A DNA stretch of 22,480 bases from Fluviibacter sp039805865 (GTDB lineage: Bacteria > Pseudomonadota > Gammaproteobacteria > Burkholderiales > Rhodocyclaceae). The notes under the pieces are model-generated. The model had not been told where the DNA came from, made no database searches, and saw nothing but the letters and a program-made list of their open reading frames with translations. The DNA is taken from assembly GCA_039805865.1 (NCBI GenBank), contig JBDLTI010000031.1:1-22480 (forward strand), given 5' to 3'. The number at the start of each line of letters is the position of its first letter. The stretch's first letter is position 1. Below are positions 5,560 to 12,478 of the stretch, one piece after another. A program made the position numbers and the translations under genes.

Positions 5560-5595
5560 CTATCTTAGAATCCGAGAGTCTCAGGAGGTGAGCCT
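5560..5595. repeat. 36-bp repeat, copy 2
   Basis: Second copy of the element at 4153-4188, in the same orientation. Together they bracket the deaminase/Bro-N pair. This copy follows the lipoprotein stop by about 20 bases and precedes the Bro-N start by 66 bases. The inverted CTCA/TGAG core is conserved while the 5-base loop differs. Confidence 0.65.
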
Positions 5596-5616
5596 GTTAA
5601 AACTATTTAGAGAATA

Positions 5617-5895
5617 TTACTGCGGTTTGGTGAGGTAGTTACAACCACCACCACTATCGCGGCTTTCGACACAGATCACGCTGCGGCCACGGCAGGTGGC
5701 GACCCAGCCTTCATGCGCGGTCATCCAGCCACCAGATTCACCTTCGATGGTGATGTCTTCGTTGGTGCAGCTCAGATACGGCGACGCTATGGTCTTCTGG
5801 TATTCGGTAGTGCCGCAAGCGGTAAGGAGTGTTGCGGCCAGGAGTGCGAGGTAGATGCGCATGGTGTGTTTGTTCGTTTGGGTTGATGTGTTCAT
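5617..5895 (-). CDS. Small predicted lipoprotein
   Basis: The 92-residue product has an N-terminal hydrophobic segment (MRIYLALLAATLLTAC) ending in an LTAC lipobox, with Cys27 as the lipid-modified residue, so it should be exported and anchored in a membrane. The mature part is about 65 residues and holds four more cysteines (at about 43, 68, 75 and 85), which could form two disulfides in the periplasm. I do not recognise the family. The start at 5895 lies 6 bases past the selO stop, suggesting coupling. An internal ATG at 5862 would give a more usual 15-residue signal peptide, and neither has a clear Shine-Dalgarno site. Confidence 0.65.
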   Translation of the reverse strand: MNTSTQTNKHTMRIYLALLAATLLTACGTTEYQKTIASPYLSCTNEDITIEGESGGWMTAHEGWVATCRGRSVICVESRDSGGGCNYLTKPQ

Positions 5896-5901
5896 TCTAA
5901 A

Positions 5902-7350
5902 TCAGGTACCGCAGTACGTAACGTACGGCGCGGTGCTGGCAGGTGGTGCTTTGGCGAAGATCGTATCGACCAATGCCGGGTCGTAGGGGTTTTGCAGGGC
6001 GGCGACGAGTTGTTCGAAGCGGGTGAAGCTGCCCTTCTCTTCTGCCGTATCCAGCGCTTCTTGCACCAGATGGTTACGCGGGATGATTACCGGGTTGGCC
6101 TGCTGCATCATCTCTTGCGTCTGGCTTAGGCCGCCGGGTTGGGCATCGATGATGGCGTGCCAACGGTTGAGCCAGTCTGCGTAGCATTCATCGTTGAGCG
6201 TGCCGGTGGTGAGCTGGTGGAAGGTGTTGGTGAAGTCGGCCTGCGCTTCCCACATAAGGTCCAATAGTTCGCCGCCCAGGCGCACAGCGTTGCGGTCCGG
6301 ATTGGTGATGCCTATTTTTTGGCAAAGCGCGGTGTGCCAGTAATGCTGGTACAGCCCGGGTAAATCGCCAATGGCGCTCTGCGCCAGTTCCAGCGCTGTG
6401 GCTTCGTCTTCGTTGAGGATGGGGAGCAGCGCTTCGGCTAGTCGGCTGAGGTTCCACTGGGCGATACGGGGCTGATTGCCATAGGCGTATCTGCCCTGCC
6501 GGTCGATGGAACTGAACACCGTGGACGGGTCATAGCGCTCCATGAAAGCACAGGGGCCGTAGTCGATGGTTTCTCCGGCAATGCTCATGTTGTCGGTGTT
6601 CATGACGCCATGAACAAAACCTACCTGCATCCAGCGGGCTATCAGCGCCGCCTGCCGATCAATCACGGCTTTAAGGAATGCGAGATACGGATTGGCTTCG
6701 TCACGCACTTGCGGGTAATGCCGGTCAATGGCGTAATCAGCTAGTGCTTTGAGTTCTTCTGCGCCCTGAGTGGCGGCAAATTCGAAGGTACCTACGCGGA
6801 TGTGGCTGGCAGCGATGCGGGTCAGTATGGCACCGGGTTGGGCGGTTTCACGGAAAACCGGTTCGCCCGTGGCCACGACGGCCAGGCTACGTGTGGTGGG
6901 TATGCCCAGGCCATGCATGGCTTCACTAATGAGGTATTCCCGCAACATGGGGCCGAGGGCGGCACGACCATCGCCCCGGCGGGCATAGGGTGTTGGGCCG
7001 GATCCTTTAAGCTGGATATCAACCACCTGCCCTTCGGGCGTGGGTAGCTCACCAAGGAGCAGCGCACGGCCATCACCCAGGATGGCAAAGCCACCAAACT
7101 GGTGGCCGGCATAGGCCTGCGCAATGGCGGTTTGGTTCGGCAGAAAGACGTTACCCGCCAGCAAGCTGATGTTATCCGGTGTGGCTAAGGCCGCCGGATC
7201 TAGCCCCAGGCTTTGTGCCAGGGCTGTATTTAAGACTTTAAGTACGGGTGCCCGAACAGGCTGCGGCGTTAGGTTGCTATGAAATACGGCCGGTAAGCTT
7301 GTATAGCTGAGCTTGAGGCCGCACCCGTTTAATCCTAACGCCTGACCCAT
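5902..7350 (-). CDS. selO: Protein adenylyltransferase SelO
   Basis: A pseudokinase-fold enzyme that transfers AMP from ATP to Ser, Thr or Tyr of proteins and is tied to the oxidative-stress response. The 482 residues contain the diagnostic blocks AGHQFGGFAILGDGRA (81-96), DIQLKGSGPTPYARRGDGRA (111-130, with Lys115), GFVHGVMNTDN (244-254) and the metal-binding DYGP (263-266). The C-terminal CGT keeps a cysteine where vertebrate SelO has selenocysteine. The ATG at 7350 is chosen because the family starts just before LxLxYTSLP, and the longer open frame to 7452 would overlap the upstream gene. It follows the 85-residue gene by 5 bases. Confidence 0.93.
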   Translation of the reverse strand: MGQALGLNGCGLKLSYTSLPAVFHSNLTPQPVRAPVLKVLNTALAQSLGLDPAALATPDNISLLAGNVFLPNQTAIAQAYAGHQFGGFAILGDGRALLLGELPTPEGQVVDIQLKGSGPTPYARRGDGRAALGPMLREYLISEAMHGLGIPTTRSLAVVATGEPVFRETAQPGAILTRIAASHIRVGTFEFAATQGAEELKALADYAIDRHYPQVRDEANPYLAFLKAVIDRQAALIARWMQVGFVHGVMNTDNMSIAGETIDYGPCAFMERYDPSTVFSSIDRQGRYAYGNQPRIAQWNLSRLAEALLPILNEDEATALELAQSAIGDLPGLYQHYWHTALCQKIGITNPDRNAVRLGGELLDLMWEAQADFTNTFHQLTTGTLNDECYADWLNRWHAIIDAQPGGLSQTQEMMQQANPVIIPRNHLVQEALDTAEEKGSFTRFEQLVAALQNPYDPALVDTIFAKAPPASTAPYVTYCGT

Positions 7351-7355
7351 AGGGC

Positions 7356-7613
7356 TTAGTTGAGTGTTTGCTTCAGTTCGTAGGCAACGGATTCGGCTTC
7401 CACCATGTCCATCAGCTCTTCCATGAAGTCTTCCGTTACAGCGTTGGTCCACGAACCTTCAATGTCCGAGGTGACCATCGGTTCAAAGGTCAGGTCTAGG
7501 TACTGATTCGGGGCGATTTTAAGGACGCCGATGCCATCATCGGTTTCTACGATCTGCCAGTCATCCGGTACTGTCAGTTCAAGTTCGATAGAGACGGTGA
7601 GTTTTTTAGCCAT
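7356..7613 (-). CDS. Small conserved-looking hypothetical protein
   Basis: An 85-residue acidic soluble protein beginning MAKKLTVSIELELTVPDDW, with alternating beta-strand character at the N terminus and a helical C terminus (EDFMEELMDMVEAESVAYEL). No family is recognised. GGAGG stands 8 bases before the ATG, a strong ribosome-binding site. It lies 5 bases upstream of selO and is probably co-transcribed with it and with the lipoprotein gene. Confidence 0.7.
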   Translation of the reverse strand: MAKKLTVSIELELTVPDDWQIVETDDGIGVLKIAPNQYLDLTFEPMVTSDIEGSWTNAVTEDFMEELMDMVEAESVAYELKQTLN

Positions 7614-7749
7614 GGCAGGAACCTCCAGATGTAATGTTCGTCATGATAGGCCAACGGCTGCTAATGGCAACCCGATAAGCGCCTTAAAATGCCAAAGTCA
7701 TAACAATAACTTGCCGTCAATTAGCGGTAGTAATTTAAGGCAAAGGCTG

Positions 7750-7758
7750 TGTTACGAT
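7750..7758 (+). promoter_or_regulatory. Possible extended -10 promoter of dksA
   Basis: TGTTACGAT fits an extended -10 (TGN plus TACGAT) 45 bases before the dksA ATG. No convincing -35 hexamer is seen at the right distance, so this is a weak call. Confidence 0.28.
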
Positions 7759-7803
7759 TAAGGGTTTTCGTAGCTCCACTTTTGCCCATCTTTCAAGAAT
7801 CTC

Positions 7804-8337
7804 ATGGCAACTTCTAAAACTGCAAAGCCCGCCGTCAAGGCCACCAAGCCAGCACCTCAAACAGCCCCCAAGGCTGTTGCCAAGCCGGCTGCCGCTAAAG
7901 CCGCTCCGGCTAAAAGCATGAATAACGGTGCATCATCGTTCCAGCCGTATGTCGCTAAAAAGGGCGAGGAATATATGAGCAAGGGCCAACTGGCTCACTT
8001 TGCCAATATCCTCGATAGCCTGAAGGGTGACCTGATGGCCGATATCGAGCGCACGGTGCACACCATGCAGGATGAGCAAACGGTGTTTGCCGACCCGAAT
8101 GACCGCGCCAGCCAGGAAACCGATATGGCCCTGGAACTGCGCAACCGTGACCGCGAGCGCAAGCTGGTGAAGAAGATTGAAGAGACGCTAGATCGCATCA
8201 AGGCCGATGATTACGGTTTCTGCGACAAGTGCGGTATCGAAATCGGTATTCAGCGCCTGGAAGCCCGCCCTACTGCCACGCTTTGCATTGACTGCAAAAC
8301 GCTGGAAGAGCTGCGCGAGAAGCAAACCGCCAAGTAA
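7804..8337 (+). CDS. dksA: RNA polymerase-binding transcription factor DksA
   Basis: DksA binds in the secondary channel of RNA polymerase and, with ppGpp, adjusts transcription during the stringent response. The 177 residues contain the coiled-coil domain with the acidic tip FADPNDRASQETD (Asp97 and Asp100 correspond to the catalytic-tip Asp pair) and a zinc finger CDKC...CIDC (Cys140, 143, 161, 164). The first 40 residues are an Ala/Lys/Pro-rich basic extension that the 151-residue E. coli protein lacks. An internal ATG at 7975 (YMSKGQL) would give a shorter product, but codon use favours the full length. It is the only core gene here on the plus strand and is followed by a strong terminator. 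Confidence 0.93.
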   Translation: MATSKTAKPAVKATKPAPQTAPKAVAKPAAAKAAPAKSMNNGASSFQPYVAKKGEEYMSKGQLAHFANILDSLKGDLMADIERTVHTMQDEQTVFADPNDRASQETDMALELRNRDRERKLVKKIEETLDRIKADDYGFCDKCGIEIGIQRLEARPTATLCIDCKTLEELREKQTAK

Positions 8338-8358
8338 CCGGTAGGTTCGCCCCAAAGC

Positions 8359-8388
8359 AAAAGGCCAGTCTTTCGACTGGCCTTTTTT
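8359..8388 (+). terminator. Rho-independent terminator of dksA
   Basis: AAAAGGCCAGTC, loop TTTC, GACTGGCCTTTT, then further T. It is a perfect 12-bp stem 22 bases after the dksA stop. The A-run on its left side gives a short T-run on the other strand, so it may also serve pnp, which converges from the right. Confidence 0.92.
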
Positions 8389-8442
8389 GTACCTACAGGT
8401 CGGGCAGACTGGGATTAACCCGGCTGCCCTGCCCTTTGTGCC

Positions 8443-10563
8443 TTAGGCGGCTGGTGGTGCGGCTTCCAGCAGTGCCTTCATCGACAGCTTGATACGACCG
8501 CGGTCATCGGTTTCCAGAACCTTAACGCGAACAACCTGGCCTTCTTGCAGGTAGTCTGACACTTTCTCGACACGCTCGTTAGCGATTTGCGAGATGTGCA
8601 GCAGACCGTCTTTGCCTGGCAGTACGTTAACGATGGCACCGAAGTCCAGTAGCTTCAGCACGGTGCCTTCGTAGATGGCGCCAACTTCGGCTTCAGCAGT
8701 AATAGCCTTGATACGGGCAATTGCCATGTCAGCAGCTTCGCCACTGGTCGAGGCGATGGTGATCGTACCGTCGTCCTGGATGTCGATGGTGGTACCGGTT
8801 TCTTCGGTCAGCGCACGAATCACTGCGCCGCCCTTACCGATGACATCACGGATCTTCTCAGGGTTGATCTTGATGGTGTACAGGCGTGGTGCAAACGTCG
8901 ATACTTCCGTACGGGCTTCGCCCATGGCACCCTTCATCAGGCCGAGGATGTGCAGACGGGCTTCACGGGCCTGAGCCAGTGCCACCTGCATGATTTCCTT
9001 GGTGATGCCCTGGATCTTGATGTCCATCTGCAGCGCGGTGATACCGTTTTCAGTACCGGCTACCTTGAAGTCCATATCGCCGAGGTGATCTTCGTCACCC
9101 AGGATGTCGGTCAGCACGGCAAAACGACCGCCGTCTTTGATCAGGCCCATGGCGATACCAGCCACGTGATCCTTCAGCGGTACACCAGCGTCCATCAACG
9201 ACAGACAGCCGCCGCAGACCGAAGCCATTGACGACGAACCATTCGATTCAGTGATTTCCGAAACCACACGCATGGTGTAGCTGAACTCTTCTGGCGATGG
9301 CAGCACAGGAACCAGTGCACGCTTGGCCAGACGGCCGTGGCCGAGTTCACGACGCTTGGTGCCGCCCATACGACCGCATTCGCCGGTGGCGTACGGAGGC
9401 ATGTTGTAATGGAACAGGAAGCGGTCTTTGTACTCGCCCATCAGTGCGTCGATGATCTGCTCGTCACGGCCGGTACCCAGTGTGGCAACAACCAGTGCCT
9501 GGGTTTCGCCACGGGTGAACAGCGCCGAACCGTGGGTGCGTGGCAGAACGCCGTTGCTGATTTCGATCGGACGAACGGTACGGGTGTCACGACCATCGAT
9601 ACGTGGTGCGCCCGACAGGATGCGACCGCGAACGATACCGGCTTCCAGATCAAACAGGATGTTGCCAATGGTGTTGGCATCAACCGGGGTACCGTTAGCG
9701 CTCTCGCCATTGGCGAACTGCGATTCGGTGTCAGCGTAAATGGTCTTCAGCAGCTGGCTACGAACCTGCTTGCTGGTTTCGTTATAGGCAGCTTCCAGAC
9801 GTGGCTTGGCGAAATCCGAAACCATGCCGATAAGCACTTCGTCTTTCGGTGCTGGCTGCCAATCCCATTCTGGCTTGCCGGCAGACTCAACCAGACGGTT
9901 GATCATCTGGATAACAGCTTGCTGTTGCTCGTGACCGAACACCACACCACCCAGCATCACGTCTTCTGGCAGCATCTGGGCTTCGGATTCAACCATCAGC
10001 ACAGCGGCTTCGGTACCCGAAACGATCAGATCCATTTGCGAAGTCTTCATCTGCGACGACGATGGGTTGATGACGTATTGTCCATCGATGTAACCCACGC
10101 GAGCGGCGCCAACCGGGCCGTTGAACGGAATACCCGACAGCGCCAGGGCAGCCGATGCACCGATCAGTGCAGGAATGTCGGAATCCACTTCAGGATTGAT
10201 CGACATCACGGTAGCAACGATCTGAACTTCGTTATAGAAACCTTCCGGGAACAGCGGACGCAGCGGACGGTCGATCAGACGCGAGGTGAGCGTTTCTTTT
10301 TCCGAAGGACGGCCTTCGCGCTTGAAGAAGCCACCGGGGATCTTGCCAGCGGCGTAGGTCTTTTCAACATAATCCACGGTCAGCGGGAAAAAGTCCTGAC
10401 CCGGCTTGGCCTTCTTGGCACCCACAACGGTAACCAGAACAACGGTGTCATCATAGGTAACCATCACAGAACCGCTGGCCTGACGGGCCACATGGCCGGT
10501 TTCCAGGGTCAGGGTGTGGGCACCGTACTGAATACTTTCACGTGCAATATCAAACAAACTCAT
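8443..10563 (-). CDS. pnp: Polyribonucleotide nucleotidyltransferase (PNPase)
   Basis: A phosphorolytic 3'-to-5' exoribonuclease of the degradosome, trimeric in the cytoplasm. The 706 residues show two RNase PH domains separated by an all-helical linker (FKREGRPSEKE and RPLRPLFPEGF in the first; RRELGHGRLAKRAL and FSYTMRVVSEI.ESNGSSSMASVCGG in the second). A KH domain follows (IRDVIGKGGAVIRAL) and then a C-terminal S1 domain (VLKLLDFGAIVNVLPGKDGLLHISQI). The ATG at 10563 follows GAGGAAGAG and gives the family start MSLFDIARE; the frame opens 7 codons earlier without support. It lies downstream of rpsO in the usual order, with a terminator between them. Confidence 0.97.
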   Translation of the reverse strand: MSLFDIARESIQYGAHTLTLETGHVARQASGSVMVTYDDTVVLVTVVGAKKAKPGQDFFPLTVDYVEKTYAAGKIPGGFFKREGRPSEKETLTSRLIDRPLRPLFPEGFYNEVQIVATVMSINPEVDSDIPALIGASAALALSGIPFNGPVGAARVGYIDGQYVINPSSSQMKTSQMDLIVSGTEAAVLMVESEAQMLPEDVMLGGVVFGHEQQQAVIQMINRLVESAGKPEWDWQPAPKDEVLIGMVSDFAKPRLEAAYNETSKQVRSQLLKTIYADTESQFANGESANGTPVDANTIGNILFDLEAGIVRGRILSGAPRIDGRDTRTVRPIEISNGVLPRTHGSALFTRGETQALVVATLGTGRDEQIIDALMGEYKDRFLFHYNMPPYATGECGRMGGTKRRELGHGRLAKRALVPVLPSPEEFSYTMRVVSEITESNGSSSMASVCGGCLSLMDAGVPLKDHVAGIAMGLIKDGGRFAVLTDILGDEDHLGDMDFKVAGTENGITALQMDIKIQGITKEIMQVALAQAREARLHILGLMKGAMGEARTEVSTFAPRLYTIKINPEKIRDVIGKGGAVIRALTEETGTTIDIQDDGTITIASTSGEAADMAIARIKAITAEAEVGAIYEGTVLKLLDFGAIVNVLPGKDGLLHISQIANERVEKVSDYLQEGQVVRVKVLETDDRGRIKLSMKALLEAAPPAA

Positions 10564-10623
10564 TATTTCTCTTCCTCTCAACAATCAACAACAGCAATAA
10601 CTACTCGACAATAACGACTACGA

Positions 10624-10661
10624 TAAAAACAAAACGGGCGTTCTCCAGGGAGAGCGCCCGT
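10624..10661 (-). terminator. Terminator between rpsO and pnp
   Basis: On the minus strand ACGGGCG...CGCCCGT with an inner CTCTC/GAGA-type extension is followed by TTTTGTTTTT. It lies 24 bases beyond the rpsO stop. As in enterobacteria, only read-through or a separate promoter would feed pnp, and the hairpin may also be an RNase III target. Confidence 0.85.
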
Positions 10662-10684
10662 AGCGTCAGACGGCTTGCACGTAA

Positions 10685-10954
10685 TTACTTACGCAGGCCG
10701 AGACGTGTGATCAGGGTGCGGTAGCTATCCAGATTGGTGTTCTTCAGATAGTCCAGCAGCTTACGACGACGGCTCACCATACGCAGCAGACCGCGGCGCG
10801 AGTGGTGATCCTTCTTGTGTTCTTTAAAGTGGCCAGTCAGTTCGTTGATACGGGCAGTCAGCAGAGCGACTTGAACTTCCGAAGAACCGGTGTCGCCTTG
10901 AGTGCGTTGGTAATCAGCAACGATGGCAGCTTTGCCTTGAGCATTTAGCGTCAT
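10685..10954 (-). CDS. rpsO: 30S ribosomal protein S15
   Basis: The primary 16S rRNA-binding protein that organises the platform of the small subunit. The 89 residues are the standard length, with KAAIVADYQR, GDTGSSEVQVALLTARI, HFKEHKKDHHSRRGLL and VSRRRKLLDYL, ending ITRLGLRK. The ATG at 10954 has AAGGA about 9 bases upstream; the 17 extra codons that are open upstream are leader sequence. Its own promoter overlaps the truB stop. The leader (10955-11064) contains an AACCG/CGGTT hairpin, and S15 autoregulation through its leader is known in other bacteria but not shown here. Confidence 0.97.
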   Translation of the reverse strand: MTLNAQGKAAIVADYQRTQGDTGSSEVQVALLTARINELTGHFKEHKKDHHSRRGLLRMVSRRRKLLDYLKNTNLDSYRTLITRLGLRK

Positions 10955-11064
10955 GTCAAACTTTCCTTTTAGTGACGAATGCGCCCCAGTTTGAGAGAGC
11001 CACATTCAGGTTACCCCGAGGGATTAGAACCGCTTCCGGAAAACCCGGTTGCGAAGAATTCAGA

Positions 11065-11094
11065 ATTATATCAAGAATTTGATGTAGACACCAA
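11065..11094 (-). promoter_or_regulatory. Promoter of rpsO
   Basis: On the minus strand TTGGTG (11094-11089), an 18-base spacer, then a perfect TATAAT (11070-11065). The -35 lies in the last codons of truB and the spacer ends on its TGA stop. It gives rpsO a leader of about 100 bases. Confidence 0.65.
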
Positions 11095-12072
11095 GCGAAC
11101 TGGCTGAATTTTCTGGTCTTTTCCGGTGCCGTCTACCTGCCCCACCCCGATAAACCGACTCGAAAGGTAAATGCGAACGTTAGCACCTGCTTCCAGCGTT
11201 TGGCCGGCTTCTGCCTTGAAGGGGTTGCCATGCCGGCACAGAATAGCCTGCTGTTCGGAGATCTCCAGTTGCGGCAGGTTTTTCACGAGAAAGTCTGCCG
11301 GTTGTAACAGATCGGCATGGATGAGCTGTTCATCCGAGGGGCTGCCGGATACTGCCAGCTTGCCGACACCTGATACCAGTTGTTCCAGGTCCTTGCAGCC
11401 ATCGAGAGATACGTCACCGACGCGGGTACGGCGCAGTGCCACCAGATGGGCCAGGCTCCCAACGGCTACGGCCATGTCTTCGGCCAGAGTCCGGATGTAG
11501 GTACCTTTGCTGCAACGTACGGATAGATTGGCTTTGAGCACCCTACCCGCTTCGTTTGTTTCGATATCAGACCAGGCCAGATCCTGCAGATGGATTTTGC
11601 GCGGCTGGCGTTCCACTTCGATGCCGGCCCGGGCAAGTTTGTAGAGCGGCTGGCCATCGCGCTTGAGCGCGGAATACATGGGCGGAATCTGTTCGGAGTC
11701 CCCGGTAAATTTCGGCAAGAGGCTTTGCAGCTCATCGGCCGTAGGTAATTGATCCGTAGTTTCGGTGACTGCACCGGTGAGATCACCGGTATCGGTGCGC
11801 TGACCAAAGCTCAGGGTCGCCAGATAGATTTTATCGGCGTTGAGCAGATCGGCAGAAAACTTGGTGGCTTCACCCAGACATAACGGCAATACGCCCGTAG
11901 CAAAAGGATCTAGTGTGCCAGTATGCCCGCCCTTATTGGCGGCAAACAGACGCCGACACCATTGCAAGGCCTGGTTGGAGGTTAAGCCAACCGGTTTATC
12001 CAGCAAGACAACCCCATCGAGATTTCGCCACGTATCCGGGCGAGGAATGACGGGCAAATCCTCAAACGACAA
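11071..12072 (-). CDS. truB: tRNA pseudouridine(55) synthase TruB
   Basis: Converts U55 in the T-loop of tRNAs to pseudouridine and acts as a tRNA chaperone. Typical blocks are GVVLLDKPVGLTSNQAL (20-36), GGHTGTLDPFATGVLPLC with catalytic Asp55, Y-A-L-R-type motif PPMYSALKRDGQPLYKLAR, RCSKGTYIRTLAEDMA, and a C-terminal PUA-like part. The 333 residues include a slightly long N terminus. The start is a TTG at 12072: AAGGA stands 7 bases upstream and no ATG is available before the conserved region. It begins 2 bases after the rbfA stop. Confidence 0.95.
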   Translation of the reverse strand: MSFEDLPVIPRPDTWRNLDGVVLLDKPVGLTSNQALQWCRRLFAANKGGHTGTLDPFATGVLPLCLGEATKFSADLLNADKIYLATLSFGQRTDTGDLTGAVTETTDQLPTADELQSLLPKFTGDSEQIPPMYSALKRDGQPLYKLARAGIEVERQPRKIHLQDLAWSDIETNEAGRVLKANLSVRCSKGTYIRTLAEDMAVAVGSLAHLVALRRTRVGDVSLDGCKDLEQLVSGVGKLAVSGSPSDEQLIHADLLQPADFLVKNLPQLEISEQQAILCRHGNPFKAEAGQTLEAGANVRIYLSSRFIGVGQVDGTGKDQKIQPVRLVSTSNS

Positions 12073-12074
12073 AT

Positions 12075-12476
12075 TTAGTCCTTGGTAGGCGTTTCTTCGT
12101 CTGCATCATCTGCCGTTCGGGAAACCGCGGTATCAATCAGCGAAGACAGGCTGATACCACGTTCCACAGACGTATCGTATTCGAAGTGCAGTTCAGGCAC
12201 GGTGCGCAGCAACAGTTGACGCGAAAGTTCGTGACGCAAAAAACCAGCGGCGCGTTGCAGGCCTGTGGCCAGCGCTTCGCGTTCGGTTTCTGCCACGAGC
12301 GCCGTGTAGAACACTTTGGCGTGGGCGTAATCCGGCGTGACCTCGACCGCTGTGAGCGACACCTGTTGGACACGCGGATCGCGCAGTTCGGTACGGATCA
12401 GCTCGGACAGATCGCGACGGATTTGCTCCGCCACCCGATCCGTCCGGGCAAATCCGCGTTGTGGACCACGCTTCAT
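12075..12476 (-). CDS. rbfA: 30S ribosome-binding factor RbfA
   Basis: Binds immature 30S subunits, helps 16S rRNA 5'-end maturation and is needed for cold adaptation. The 133 residues have the KH-like fold signature: RVAEQIRRDLSELIRTELRDPRV near the N terminus, VSLTAVEVTPDYAHAKVFYTAL in the middle and LRHELSRQLLLRTVPELHFEYDTSVERG toward the end. The acidic tail ADDADEETPTKD is dispensable in the family. It starts 2 bases after the infB stop, the usual order in this operon. Confidence 0.95.
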   Translation of the reverse strand: MKRGPQRGFARTDRVAEQIRRDLSELIRTELRDPRVQQVSLTAVEVTPDYAHAKVFYTALVAETEREALATGLQRAAGFLRHELSRQLLLRTVPELHFEYDTSVERGISLSSLIDTAVSRTADDADEETPTKD

Positions 12477-12478
12477 GC

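Noticed and set aside
4153..5595. The 36-bp repeats as integron attC sites flanking a gene cassette
   Set aside because: They lack the paired core sites (GTTRRRY and RYYYAAC) and no integrase gene is present in the window.
9337..10614. A 425-codon open frame on the plus strand opposite pnp
   Set aside because: It lies wholly antisense to the unmistakable pnp gene; its composition (runs of His, Gln, Thr, Asn) is what reading the complement of a GC-biased gene gives, and it has no ribosome-binding site.
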